Virus record (IMG/VR): IMGVR_UViG_3300036781_000235
Coordinates: 1 to 38,965 of that record
Length of the DNA stretch: 38,965 nt
DNA from: a virus
Direction: 5' to 3' (one strand)
Part shown: piece by piece, positions 29,679 to 35,828 of the stretch
How positions within the stretch are numbered: position 1 is the stretch's first letter
Layout: each line of letters opens with the position of its first letter
Position numbers and translations under genes: made by a program
The notes under the pieces: generated by a model
What the model was told of the DNA's origin: nothing
Seen by the model: the letters and a program-made list of their open reading frames with translations, nothing else
Database searches by the model: none

Positions 29679-29835
29679 TTGAAACATATGTAAAGAATAT
29701 AGCCAAAACAGCTGAATTTACGTTTTGCCTCAAATATCGGTAGACGGGAACTAGGATACCTCTTAGTTTAGAGAAGTCGGCCCGGGTACGGTTGACACCT
29801 CCCCTTGGTTTTAAGGGGAACAAAGGAGATTCCAA
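29679..29835 (+). other. Leader of the first AAA+ cassette
   Basis: 157 bases without a gene. An AT-rich half (29680-29730) precedes TTGACA at 29792, which has no -10 at proper spacing. CCCCTT-GGTTTT-AAGGGG (29801-29818) makes a hairpin just before AAAGGAG (29822-29828) and ATG 29836, and CTCC at 29799 could pair with that GGAG, so translational control is possible. Confidence 0.4.
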
Positions 29836-30957
29836 ATGCGCGTTATTGACCTCAATATCTACGAATTGCGGCGGGTTGTTCGCCGGAACAAGCTACTTGC
29901 CCCCGGGCAGGGCTCCCCTACCAAAGACGAATGCCTTGCCCTCCTCTCCAAAGCGGGGGTTACCGAGGTTCAGGACGAGCAGGCCAAAGCCCCCGAAACC
30001 CCGTTTGAGGGCGTCCCGGGAGGAGCGCAGACGGCCCGTACAGCTCTTGAAAGCCTCCTCAAAGGGGCCGAATTCGGGGAATCCCTCGCCAATCGCTTGG
30101 GGGACTTGGAAAACGCCTTTGGAGCCTCCAAGGCCCGGGTTGAGGCTGCTATTGATAGCGCTGCCCGGGAGTTGGAAAAAAAGTTGGGCGTTGCCCGTAG
30201 GGTTGAATACGTCCCCGCCCCCGACAAAGCCCCCAAGGACTTGGGAGCCCAACACGAGGCTTTCCCTACCCTCCTCAAGACCCTTGCTGCGGGCCTGCAC
30301 GCCTTTATCGTTGGCCCCGCAGGGTCCGGTAAAACCTACGGTGCCGAGACGGCAGCCAAAGCCTTGGACCTCCCCTTTTACCCTCAATCCTTTGGCCCTC
30401 AAACAACGGCCACGGCCTTGTTCGGCTATCAAGACGCCAACGGGAACTATGTCCGCACAATCTTTCGGGAAGCTTTTGAGCACGGGGGCGTCTACCTCTT
30501 GGACGAGGGTGACCGTGCCTCCTCGCACGTTATCACGGGGCTCAATGCGGCCCTCGCCAACGGTTTCTGCTCCTTTCCGGACGGGGTAATCAAGCGGCAC
30601 GCCTCGTTCCGTTGCGTCCTCGCCGGGAATACTTGGGGCAACGGGGCAACCCGCGAATACGTTGGGGCGCAGCAGTTGGACGCCTCCACCCTCTCCCGCT
30701 TTGTCTTTATCGCTTGGGGATACGACGAAGCATTGGAGCGCAGTATTGTTCCGGACACGGCTTGGGTCAAGCGGGTACAAGCTATTCGCGCCTCGGTCCT
30801 CGCCTTGGGCGTCCGGATGATCGTCTGCCCCCGCACATCCGCGCACGGGGCTCGCCTTATCGCAGCCGGGTTTACCCGGGAGGAGGCCGAGGATATGACG
30901 ATCTGGCGGGGTGCCGATTCCGCAACCCGGGCCAAAGTCTTGGGAGGTGTCAAGTGA
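29836..30957 (+). CDS. MoxR-like AAA+ ATPase, copy A
   Basis: 373 residues. Walker A GPAGSGKT (160-167), Walker B VYLLDEGD (219-226), sensor 1 in CVLAGNTWGNG, arginine-finger region LDASTLSRFVFI. The N-terminal 130 residues include a coiled coil (VEAAIDSAARELEKKLG). MoxR-type ATPases remodel or activate a partner protein, usually encoded next door. The partner here would be the 30954 gene. A diverged second copy with the same neighbour order lies at 35829. Codon choice is distinctive (Val mostly GTT/GTC, few Leu CTG). Family call is firm; the target is unknown. Confidence 0.85.
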   Translation: MRVIDLNIYELRRVVRRNKLLAPGQGSPTKDECLALLSKAGVTEVQDEQAKAPETPFEGVPGGAQTARTALESLLKGAEFGESLANRLGDLENAFGASKARVEAAIDSAARELEKKLGVARRVEYVPAPDKAPKDLGAQHEAFPTLLKTLAAGLHAFIVGPAGSGKTYGAETAAKALDLPFYPQSFGPQTTATALFGYQDANGNYVRTIFREAFEHGGVYLLDEGDRASSHVITGLNAALANGFCSFPDGVIKRHASFRCVLAGNTWGNGATREYVGAQQLDASTLSRFVFIAWGYDEALERSIVPDTAWVKRVQAIRASVLALGVRMIVCPRTSAHGARLIAAGFTREEAEDMTIWRGADSATRAKVLGGVK

Positions 30958-31826
30958 ACTACTCAAGCCACGATATGGAGGCGCAGCCCCGGGAGGGCGT
31001 CAAGGGTTGGATTATGGAGGGCGGCATTGAAGAGGTCCTGCGCGCCTCCTCGCACGCCAACGTCCGTAAATCCGACTCCTCCCAAAAAGCGGGGGACGGC
31101 AGCTTTCAGGCTTGCAAGTCCTTTGAGGCGGCAGACAACCTCGCCCGTTACGGTTGGACCGAGGGCCGCACGTCCATAGAGGCGGTTGTCACCAGCGTTG
31201 GCCTTGGGAGTTACGCAAGGGTCCAAGAGTTTGTCCCGGACGTTTCCGGGGCGGTTGTGGACGTTGCAGCGGCTATCGCGGGGGTTCCGGAATCAATGCT
31301 GGAATTCGTTGAGGTAGACAAGCGGGGAGCGGGTAAGTTGATCCGCCTCGTTGTCAACTGCGTGGCGCACGCGGGGATTCACGCGGATACCCTCAAGCGC
31401 AGGGGCGCAGCGGTCCTCGCCTTGGTAGACGCCTTGGAATCTGCGGGCCTCGTTGCCGAGGTTGACATTGTTTTCTTTGAGCACTCAACGGGCGACCACG
31501 TGACGGTTGTTCACGTCAAACGGGCCGGGGAAACCTTTGATCCGGACCGCCTCGCCTATGCCGTTGCGCACCCCGACTTTTTCCGGCGGCATATCTTTGC
31601 GACTTGGGAGCGGCAGGCCCCGCAAGTCCGCAAAGAGCTGGGCGTAGAGGGGGGTTCCTACGGTTACCCCAAGGACGCCGAGGACGTAGGGTTTGAAATC
31701 GCAGAGGGCGATATCTACCTGCCCCGGGTACAGGACAACGGGGGCGATTGGGCCAACGAAAAGACGGTTAAGGCTTGGGTCCTCCAACAGCTCGCAGAGC
31801 AGGGCGTGGAGGCCGAGGCGGTCTGA
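30954..31826 (+). CDS. Partner of AAA+ copy A, unknown phage family
   Basis: 290 residues from GTG 30954 (GTGA overlap with the ATPase). Shared blocks with the 37133 product are NLARYGWTEGRTSIEAV (there EMIRRGWPEGTKSVRKL), IRLVVNCVAHAGI (VHFVVNAGMSCAQ), DTLKRRGAAVLALVDALESAG (DTLRRRGAAICAAIDVLEAMG) and a C-terminal FFRRHIFATWE (MMRRLVFAYFE). The fold has alternating alpha and beta and resembles, in layout, the VWA-like partners of MoxR ATPases, but no MIDAS motif is obvious. The unit ATPase plus partner is duplicated in this phage. Confidence 0.7.
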   Translation: MNYSSHDMEAQPREGVKGWIMEGGIEEVLRASSHANVRKSDSSQKAGDGSFQACKSFEAADNLARYGWTEGRTSIEAVVTSVGLGSYARVQEFVPDVSGAVVDVAAAIAGVPESMLEFVEVDKRGAGKLIRLVVNCVAHAGIHADTLKRRGAAVLALVDALESAGLVAEVDIVFFEHSTGDHVTVVHVKRAGETFDPDRLAYAVAHPDFFRRHIFATWERQAPQVRKELGVEGGSYGYPKDAEDVGFEIAEGDIYLPRVQDNGGDWANEKTVKAWVLQQLAEQGVEAEAV

Positions 31827-31835
31827 GCGGGGGAG

Positions 31836-31897
31836 CGGGGCACTCCTTGCCCCGTCCCTTACCTACCGGGGAATCCAGCGGTGCTCAATCTGGATTC
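31836..31897 (+). terminator. Two successive stem-loops in the 108-base gap after cassette A
   Basis: CGGGGCA-CTCCT-TGCCCCG (31836-31854) is a 7-bp GC-rich stem, followed by GAATCCAG-N11-CTGGATTC (31871-31897), 8 bp. Neither has a long U-tract, although ACTTTTAAAAAC follows the second. They may attenuate transcription between cassette A and the small-gene block, or stabilise the RNA ends. Confidence 0.4.
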
Positions 31898-31917
31898 ACA
31901 ACTTTTAAAAACTCTAG

Positions 31918-31932
31918 GACAAGGAGACAAGG
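31918..31932 (+). promoter_or_regulatory. Repeated ribosome-binding cassette, copy 3
   Basis: GACAAGGAGACAAGG followed by AA and ATG 31935. The preceding CTAG is shared with copy 4, extending the identity to 19 bases. Confidence 0.8.
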
Positions 31933-31934
31933 AA

Positions 31935-32204
31935 ATGGAAAACGCAACAGCAACGCAGAGCAGGTCCAAGGTCGGCACGATAAAGGCCCTTTGGAAACTT
32001 GCGGTCATCGCTTTTACCTCAAACCGCTATACAATTTTTGCGCTCTCCGAAGGCAACGAGGATACCGACATCGTGTTCTCCTATCGGGGCCTAAAGGATA
32101 AAATTCCCCTTGAGTATCTAAAGGGTGCCGTAAAGCAACTGGAAGATGCAGCCAACAGAATCAAACTCTCCCAAGAGATTGAGCAGATGACAGGAGCGAA
32201 GTAA
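31935..32204 (+). CDS. Small hypothetical protein
   Basis: 89 residues from ATG 31935 behind cassette copy 3; a longer frame from 31881 crosses the stem-loop and is unlikely. The sequence (IKALWKLAVIAFTSNRYTIF, then FSYRGLKDKIPLEYLKGAVK and LEDAANRIKLSQEIEQ) is helical with a hydrophobic first part. No family recognised. TAATG couples it to the next gene. Confidence 0.6.
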   Translation: MENATATQSRSKVGTIKALWKLAVIAFTSNRYTIFALSEGNEDTDIVFSYRGLKDKIPLEYLKGAVKQLEDAANRIKLSQEIEQMTGAK

Positions 32205-32509
32205 TGCAAACCCACGATATTGTTCGGCAGATCCTTATGAATGAGCTGGGGTTTACCCGCGACGAGGTACGCGCCGAGATGAGAAAAATTATTGAGGCGG
32301 AAACGCCTAAAATCGTCGCAGCCCTTTTCGAGAAAGGCGGTATCCAGGTAATGGTAAAAGCCGAATTCGACCGCCTCCTGAAATCCGGATATTACGGCCC
32401 CAACGGAATAGAGAAGATTGTACGGGAGGAGGCAGCGAAACTCGCGGGGGACTTTATGGCTAGTCACTTTAAGATTGTTCCGCTAGCGGACAAGGTAGGC
32501 ACAAGATGA
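32204..32509 (+). CDS. Small charged helical hypothetical protein
   Basis: 101 residues starting in the previous stop (TAATG). Long charged helices (DIVRQILMNELGFTRDEVRA, EMRKIIEAETPKIVAALFEK) and a short GGIQVMV strand. No recognised family. The ATGA at its end couples it to a small membrane protein. Confidence 0.6.
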   Translation: MQTHDIVRQILMNELGFTRDEVRAEMRKIIEAETPKIVAALFEKGGIQVMVKAEFDRLLKSGYYGPNGIEKIVREEAAKLAGDFMASHFKIVPLADKVGTR

Positions 32510-32682
32510 TCGCGCTCAATATCGGTGCAATAATCGTTGGCTCTATCTCGTTGGGCTCCTGCCTTACGTTCGCATACTGCTCGTATAGCGAGGGATGGCC
32601 GTGGAAAAAATCCCTCCTCATCGGGCTTTGCAACGCGCCCTTTATCGCTTTGAATGTAGCGTTTCTTTTGGGGAGGCTCTAA
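32506..32682 (+). CDS. Two-pass membrane microprotein (58 aa)
   Basis: ATG 32506 overlaps the previous stop (ATGA). IALNIGAIIVGSISLGSCL (residues 2-20) and SLLIGLCNAPFIALNVAFLL (36-55) are hydrophobic helices around a polar SYSEGWPWKK loop. TAATG joins it to the next gene. No homologue is recognised; membrane location is from sequence. Confidence 0.6.
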   Translation: MIALNIGAIIVGSISLGSCLTFAYCSYSEGWPWKKSLLIGLCNAPFIALNVAFLLGRL

Positions 32683-32891
32683 TGCCGTATAAACTCAAGA
32701 TGCGTGGGCCTGAAGGCCCGCTCTTCTATGACGGGGAGGCCCGGGACTTCAACGAGACGGGGACCGCTGTACCGACTTGGGAAGAAGCCCGGGCCGCTGC
32801 CGACCACGTGAATATTCTCGCGAGCGAATCAGGATCTGACCTTCCCCCGCTCGAAATCGTGCCCGTACCGTGGACGGGGGTACTCAGATGA
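32682..32891 (+). CDS. Small conserved phage protein
   Basis: 69 residues. KLKMRGPEGPLFYDGEARDF, then TWEEARAAADHVNI and LPPLEIVPV recalls a short phage protein family in which a beta hairpin precedes an E-A-R-A-A-A helix. Function unknown. It overlaps its neighbours by TAATG upstream and ATGA downstream. Confidence 0.6.
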   Translation: MPYKLKMRGPEGPLFYDGEARDFNETGTAVPTWEEARAAADHVNILASESGSDLPPLEIVPVPWTGVLR

Positions 32892-33124
32892 AACCCAAAG
32901 AGATAATCGTGAAGATTCAGGTGCCGTTGGCAACGAATATGAAAGAGGCCCCGGCACTCGTTTACGACGAGACGCGGGCAGTAACATCTACGTTACCGGT
33001 AACCGAGGAGTTACTGCAGATAATGGAAGGAGACCTCAAGGCTTTTTTTCACGCCGAGGTTGAGGAAGGCGAAGAAGAGGACACAATAACAATCGGGGAC
33101 CGTGCGCCCTGGCAGGAGTGGTAA
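32888..33124 (+). CDS. Conserved small phage protein carrying two operator-like sites
   Basis: 78 residues from ATG 32888. KIQVPLATNMKEAPALVYDE, then PVTEELLQIMEGDLKAFFHA and TITIGDRAPWQEW match a widespread uncharacterised phage family with P-A-L-V-Y and a terminal W-Q-x-W. Two perfect GTAAC-N6-GTTAC sites (32981, 32999) lie inside its codons, joined by the 12-base palindrome GTTACCGGTAAC. Confidence 0.68.
   Translation: MKPKEIIVKIQVPLATNMKEAPALVYDETRAVTSTLPVTEELLQIMEGDLKAFFHAEVEEGEEEDTITIGDRAPWQEW
32981..33014. promoter_or_regulatory. Tandem pair of perfect GTAAC-N6-GTTAC sites
   Basis: GTAAC-ATCTAC-GTTAC (32981-32996) and GTAAC-CGAGGA-GTTAC (32999-33014), 18 bases centre to centre, inside a coding sequence. 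The densest perfect pair in the window. Confidence 0.6.
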
Positions 33125-33654
33125 TGAAAAAGCAAGACCAGATGAACGAAAAATCCGTCCTCCTTTTGATCGAGGGCGTGAAGCAGAATATCCGCGAGCA
33201 GCGGGAGTTCTTGTTGGTTCTCCCGGAAATCGAAGCCTGTCCGTCCCCGTTCGAGGTTCCGAATATCCCGGGCGTCAAGGGTGCGATGATCGCAAGCCAC
33301 GCAGCTACGTGTATCGTGGCGGACGTTCCCAGCATCTATGTGGCGGCAGACGCGTGGTTTCGGAGCGTTGACGAGGAGCAGGCCAAAAAGGAACAATCCG
33401 AAAATGGAGAATGCATCCGGCCTTCTGACCTTCCTCTGGATGATCGGCAATCGGCCATCTTCATCTTTCACTTCGATATCGCGACCAAGAAGGCAACGGG
33501 GCGACTGTACTCCTACAAGACCGGTAACGGTCCCGATACCCTTGAGCGGATGGATATGGACAGCGATGACGCGCAAGGGATGATTATCGACGCCCTGCGC
33601 GAAGGGGTTGAGATGGGCCACAAGGTCCGGGACTTGGTAAAGGGGGCGAAATGA
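33124..33654 (+). CDS. Hypothetical protein
   Basis: 176 residues from ATG 33124 (TAATG). The N-terminal helix (KSVLLLIEGVKQNIREQREF) precedes a mixed core (IASHAATCIVADVPSIYVAA, SAIFIFHFDIATKKATGRLY) and an acidic C-terminal helix. No family recognised. One 9-of-10 palindromic site lies inside at 33524. Overlaps the next gene by ATGA. Confidence 0.6.
   Translation: MKKQDQMNEKSVLLLIEGVKQNIREQREFLLVLPEIEACPSPFEVPNIPGVKGAMIASHAATCIVADVPSIYVAADAWFRSVDEEQAKKEQSENGECIRPSDLPLDDRQSAIFIFHFDIATKKATGRLYSYKTGNGPDTLERMDMDSDDAQGMIIDALREGVEMGHKVRDLVKGAK
33524..33539. promoter_or_regulatory. GTAAC-N6-GATAC site (one mismatch)
   Basis: GTAAC-GGTCCC-GATAC, the same variant right arm (GATAC) as at 7442, 28496 and 28542. 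Confidence 0.4.
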
Positions 33655-33875
33655 CTACCCGGCAGAAAGTCTGCGAGACGGACGAGGAGCAGTGCGTGCC
33701 GGTTGAACCGGATTCCGAATATACGCTCTGTACCGTTTGTCTCGCGGTACTTACCGAGAGCGAGCGGGCCGAATACTTGACGGAGGACGCCAAGCGGCAG
33801 CTGCAGGAAGAGCTGGAACAAGAGCAGCAGGAGTGGGATGATTTCGAGCGCGAACACGGGCCGGGGATGATTTGA
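33651..33875 (+). CDS. Small acidic protein with a cysteine pair
   Basis: 74 residues. RQKVCETDEEQCVPVEP and TLCTVCLAVLT hold four cysteines (C-x6-C, then C-x2-C), a possible zinc ribbon. The second half is a Glu/Gln coiled coil (DAKRQLQEELEQEQQEWDDF). Function unknown. Begins in ATGA. Confidence 0.6.
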   Translation: MTTRQKVCETDEEQCVPVEPDSEYTLCTVCLAVLTESERAEYLTEDAKRQLQEELEQEQQEWDDFEREHGPGMI

Positions 33876-33876
33876 A

Positions 33877-34278
33877 ATGCTCATAAAGAACGTATCCCGG
33901 GGTCAGCTAGTCTACGTCAAGGGGCGCGGTGTTTGCGTCGTCGCGGACCACAAGGAATGCGATAGCATCTTTGACGGTAGACGCAACCTGATAAGCCTCA
34001 ACCCGGGAGGCGGGGCCGATAGATTTCGTGCGGGCGACTATTCCGGAGAGCGCGGTTTTATCCCGTTCGCTGGAACGGACTTTGTGGGATATTATAGATG
34101 GTACTCCCCTACGGAGGAGGTAGAGCGGTACGCAACGCCTACGGAAGTGGTAACCGTCTCGTTACTGCTTATAGAGAAGGGAATAGACCCGGCAGAGCTG
34201 GGTATCCCGGAAACCGAAGCAGTAAAGTATGCTGCGCGGTGGTGGAAAAAAATCGAAAAGGAGCACAAAAATGTTTGA
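33877..34278 (+). CDS. Hypothetical protein, possible paralogue of the 793 gene
   Basis: 133 residues. The beta-rich N-terminus (VSRGQLVYVKGRGVCVVADH) and YYRWYSPTEEVERYATPTEV are followed by helices (VVTVSLLLIEKGIDPAELGI). The central EEVER-[FY]-A region aligns with the 124-residue product at 793, suggesting duplication between the left and right operons. A perfect GTAAC-N6-GTTAC site lies inside at 34150, in the codons for VVTVSLL. Confidence 0.6.
   Translation: MLIKNVSRGQLVYVKGRGVCVVADHKECDSIFDGRRNLISLNPGGGADRFRAGDYSGERGFIPFAGTDFVGYYRWYSPTEEVERYATPTEVVTVSLLLIEKGIDPAELGIPETEAVKYAARWWKKIEKEHKNV
34150..34165. promoter_or_regulatory. GTAAC-N6-GTTAC palindrome (perfect)
   Basis: GTAAC-CGTCTC-GTTAC inside the 33877 gene, the rightmost perfect copy in the window. 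Confidence 0.6.
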
Positions 34279-34990
34279 AGATGACAACAACGACGAAGAG
34301 CCGAAGCTGCCCGGGTTTTTCGCAGGAATGCTCCAGATCGGCGGCGGGGGATGGGAGGCCGACAAGACGCGGTCCATCATCTGCTACAACGGGGAGCATT
34401 ACGTCCTGCTCGCCAAGGACAACAAGGGGGCCGGGGTAATCGTAATGCCCCGCGCCGAGTACGCGCAGCGCAAGGCGGTCTCTCTGGTTTTTATCCCGGC
34501 GGAGTTTATCGCTGACGCCTATCCCGCAGTCAAATACTCGTGCGGCGACTTCCACAACGTCTCGTTCACCAGCTTCGGGTGCGCGGCGCGGGAGGACTTG
34601 GATACCGTACAAGCAGATCTGGATATCCGGCTTCATCGTCAGGGCTACAAGCACGGTACCGACGAGAACGCCAATGCCATCGAAGCGTTCCGGAAAACCA
34701 AGTACGAATATCCGGACCTCGGGCAGCGCGGGATGGATTTCCTGGATCTGGACGAACGGTTCACCGCCGTTACGGGGGTCATCGAGGCGATGGACCAAGG
34801 CTCGGACTTCGAGGACGCGGCTGCCACCGCCCACAAGAATCAGGAGCGGAAGGAAAAGCTGACGTTCAAGCGCAGGCTGAATAAGCTCCGCGAGAACGGG
34901 GAGGATATCGACCATATCCCCGAGGAGATGCAGCAGGAGTTGGACGAGCTGGAAGATGACGGACCGCAAGACGACAGGGGGATGAATTGA
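34271..34990 (+). CDS. Hypothetical protein of the AAA+ block
   Basis: 239 residues from ATG 34271, overlapping the previous gene by eight bases. Beta-rich first half (RSIICYNGEHYVLLAKDNKG, AVSLVFIPAEFIADAYPAV) and a charged helical second half (ERKEKLTFKRRLNKLRENGE, MQQELDELEDDG). No family recognised. Lies between the two AAA+ cassettes and ends in a TTGA overlap with the low-complexity gene. Confidence 0.6.
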   Translation: MFEDDNNDEEPKLPGFFAGMLQIGGGGWEADKTRSIICYNGEHYVLLAKDNKGAGVIVMPRAEYAQRKAVSLVFIPAEFIADAYPAVKYSCGDFHNVSFTSFGCAAREDLDTVQADLDIRLHRQGYKHGTDENANAIEAFRKTKYEYPDLGQRGMDFLDLDERFTAVTGVIEAMDQGSDFEDAAATAHKNQERKEKLTFKRRLNKLRENGEDIDHIPEEMQQELDELEDDGPQDDRGMN

Positions 34991-35628
34991 GCAAGCAAGA
35001 ACTAGATATGCAGGCCGACGTGGAGGGGCGTATCGCCCAAATCTGGCGCGACCAGGATGGGGGCGAAGGGGGCGAAGGCTCCGGCGATGCCCAGGATGGG
35101 GAGGGCGAAGGTTCCCCCGGAGGCGGTAGCGGCCAAGGGGAGTCCAAAGGGAAACCCCAGAAAGGGCAGGGGAAACCCTCTCAGCCCCAGAAGGGTCAAG
35201 GGGGTACCCCGGCCTCCCCTGTTGAGCAGGAGCTGGAGGAGGCGGCTCAGAAGGCTTCTGAAACCCTTGGCGGGAAGAGCCAAAACGCCAAGCTGGAAGC
35301 CGCGCCCGAAAAGGGGGAGGGTGAAGACGGAGATGGGGAGCCGGAAGGGGAAGAGGTCGAGGAAAAGGCTCTTGCCACGACCCACGAATTGTCCCAGCCG
35401 ACTACTGACCAGACGGTCTTTTCCCGAGACAAACTCCTTTACCCCGGGTGCTACGGAAGGCTGCGCAATGGTCGGGAAGTGGGGCCTATCCGATTCGACA
35501 AGGATTACGGAGAGTTCCCGTTCCGCGCCGATACCCCCGAAACCGGCGAAGAGTCGTGGCGTCCCGACGGAACCTGGTCGGTGGAAGATTCGGAAGATCA
35601 CTTTATGGACGTGGTGGCCGTCAAATGA
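34987..35628 (+). CDS. Low-complexity Gly/Glu/Lys-rich protein with a C-terminal folded domain
   Basis: 213 residues from TTG 34987 (TTGA overlap, GGGGGAT upstream). Residues 25-80 are Gly/Glu/Gln/Lys repeats (GGEGGEGSGDAQDGEGEGS, then KGKPQKGQGKPSQPQKGQG) and likely disordered. A helix (VEQELEEAAQKASETLGG) and an acidic run follow. The last 75 residues (LLYPGCYGRLRNGREVGPI, RPDGTWSVEDSEDHFMDVVA) form a small beta domain. Could be a scaffold-like or phase-separating RNA/DNA organiser; unknown. Confidence 0.6.
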   Translation: MSKQELDMQADVEGRIAQIWRDQDGGEGGEGSGDAQDGEGEGSPGGGSGQGESKGKPQKGQGKPSQPQKGQGGTPASPVEQELEEAAQKASETLGGKSQNAKLEAAPEKGEGEDGDGEPEGEEVEEKALATTHELSQPTTDQTVFSRDKLLYPGCYGRLRNGREVGPIRFDKDYGEFPFRADTPETGEESWRPDGTWSVEDSEDHFMDVVAVK

Positions 35629-35813
35629 CGCGCCGCAAGGATTACGGGTTGGAGGTATTCATTCTGCTCTACCTCCTTCTCGTTCTCTCCCTCGAACTGG
35701 CCGGGAATCCGCGCGACCCGGCTATTGACATCAAGGCGGAAATGGACTACCTTACATTTCCGGATAGCGTTTCAAGGTACAGCAATCACTCAAACCAAAT
35801 CGTAAACAACTAG
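35625..35813 (+). CDS. Single-pass membrane microprotein (62 aa)
   Basis: ATG 35625 overlaps the previous stop (ATGA). A basic start (MTRRKDYGLE) leads into one transmembrane helix (VFILLYLLLVLSLELAG, residues 11-27) and a polar tail. Precedes ribosome-binding cassette copy 4. No family recognised. Confidence 0.58.
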   Translation: MTRRKDYGLEVFILLYLLLVLSLELAGNPRDPAIDIKAEMDYLTFPDSVSRYSNHSNQIVNN

Positions 35814-35828
35814 GACAAGGAGACAAGG
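35814..35828 (+). promoter_or_regulatory. Repeated ribosome-binding cassette, copy 4
   Basis: GACAAGGAGACAAGG directly against ATG 35829 of the second AAA+ gene, with the TAG stop of the previous gene touching it (CTAG shared with copy 3). Confidence 0.8.

Noticed and set aside
29792-29797. TTGACA as a promoter -35 before the first AAA+ gene
   Set aside because: At 15-19 bases downstream there is only a GGGG-containing hairpin, no -10-like hexamer.
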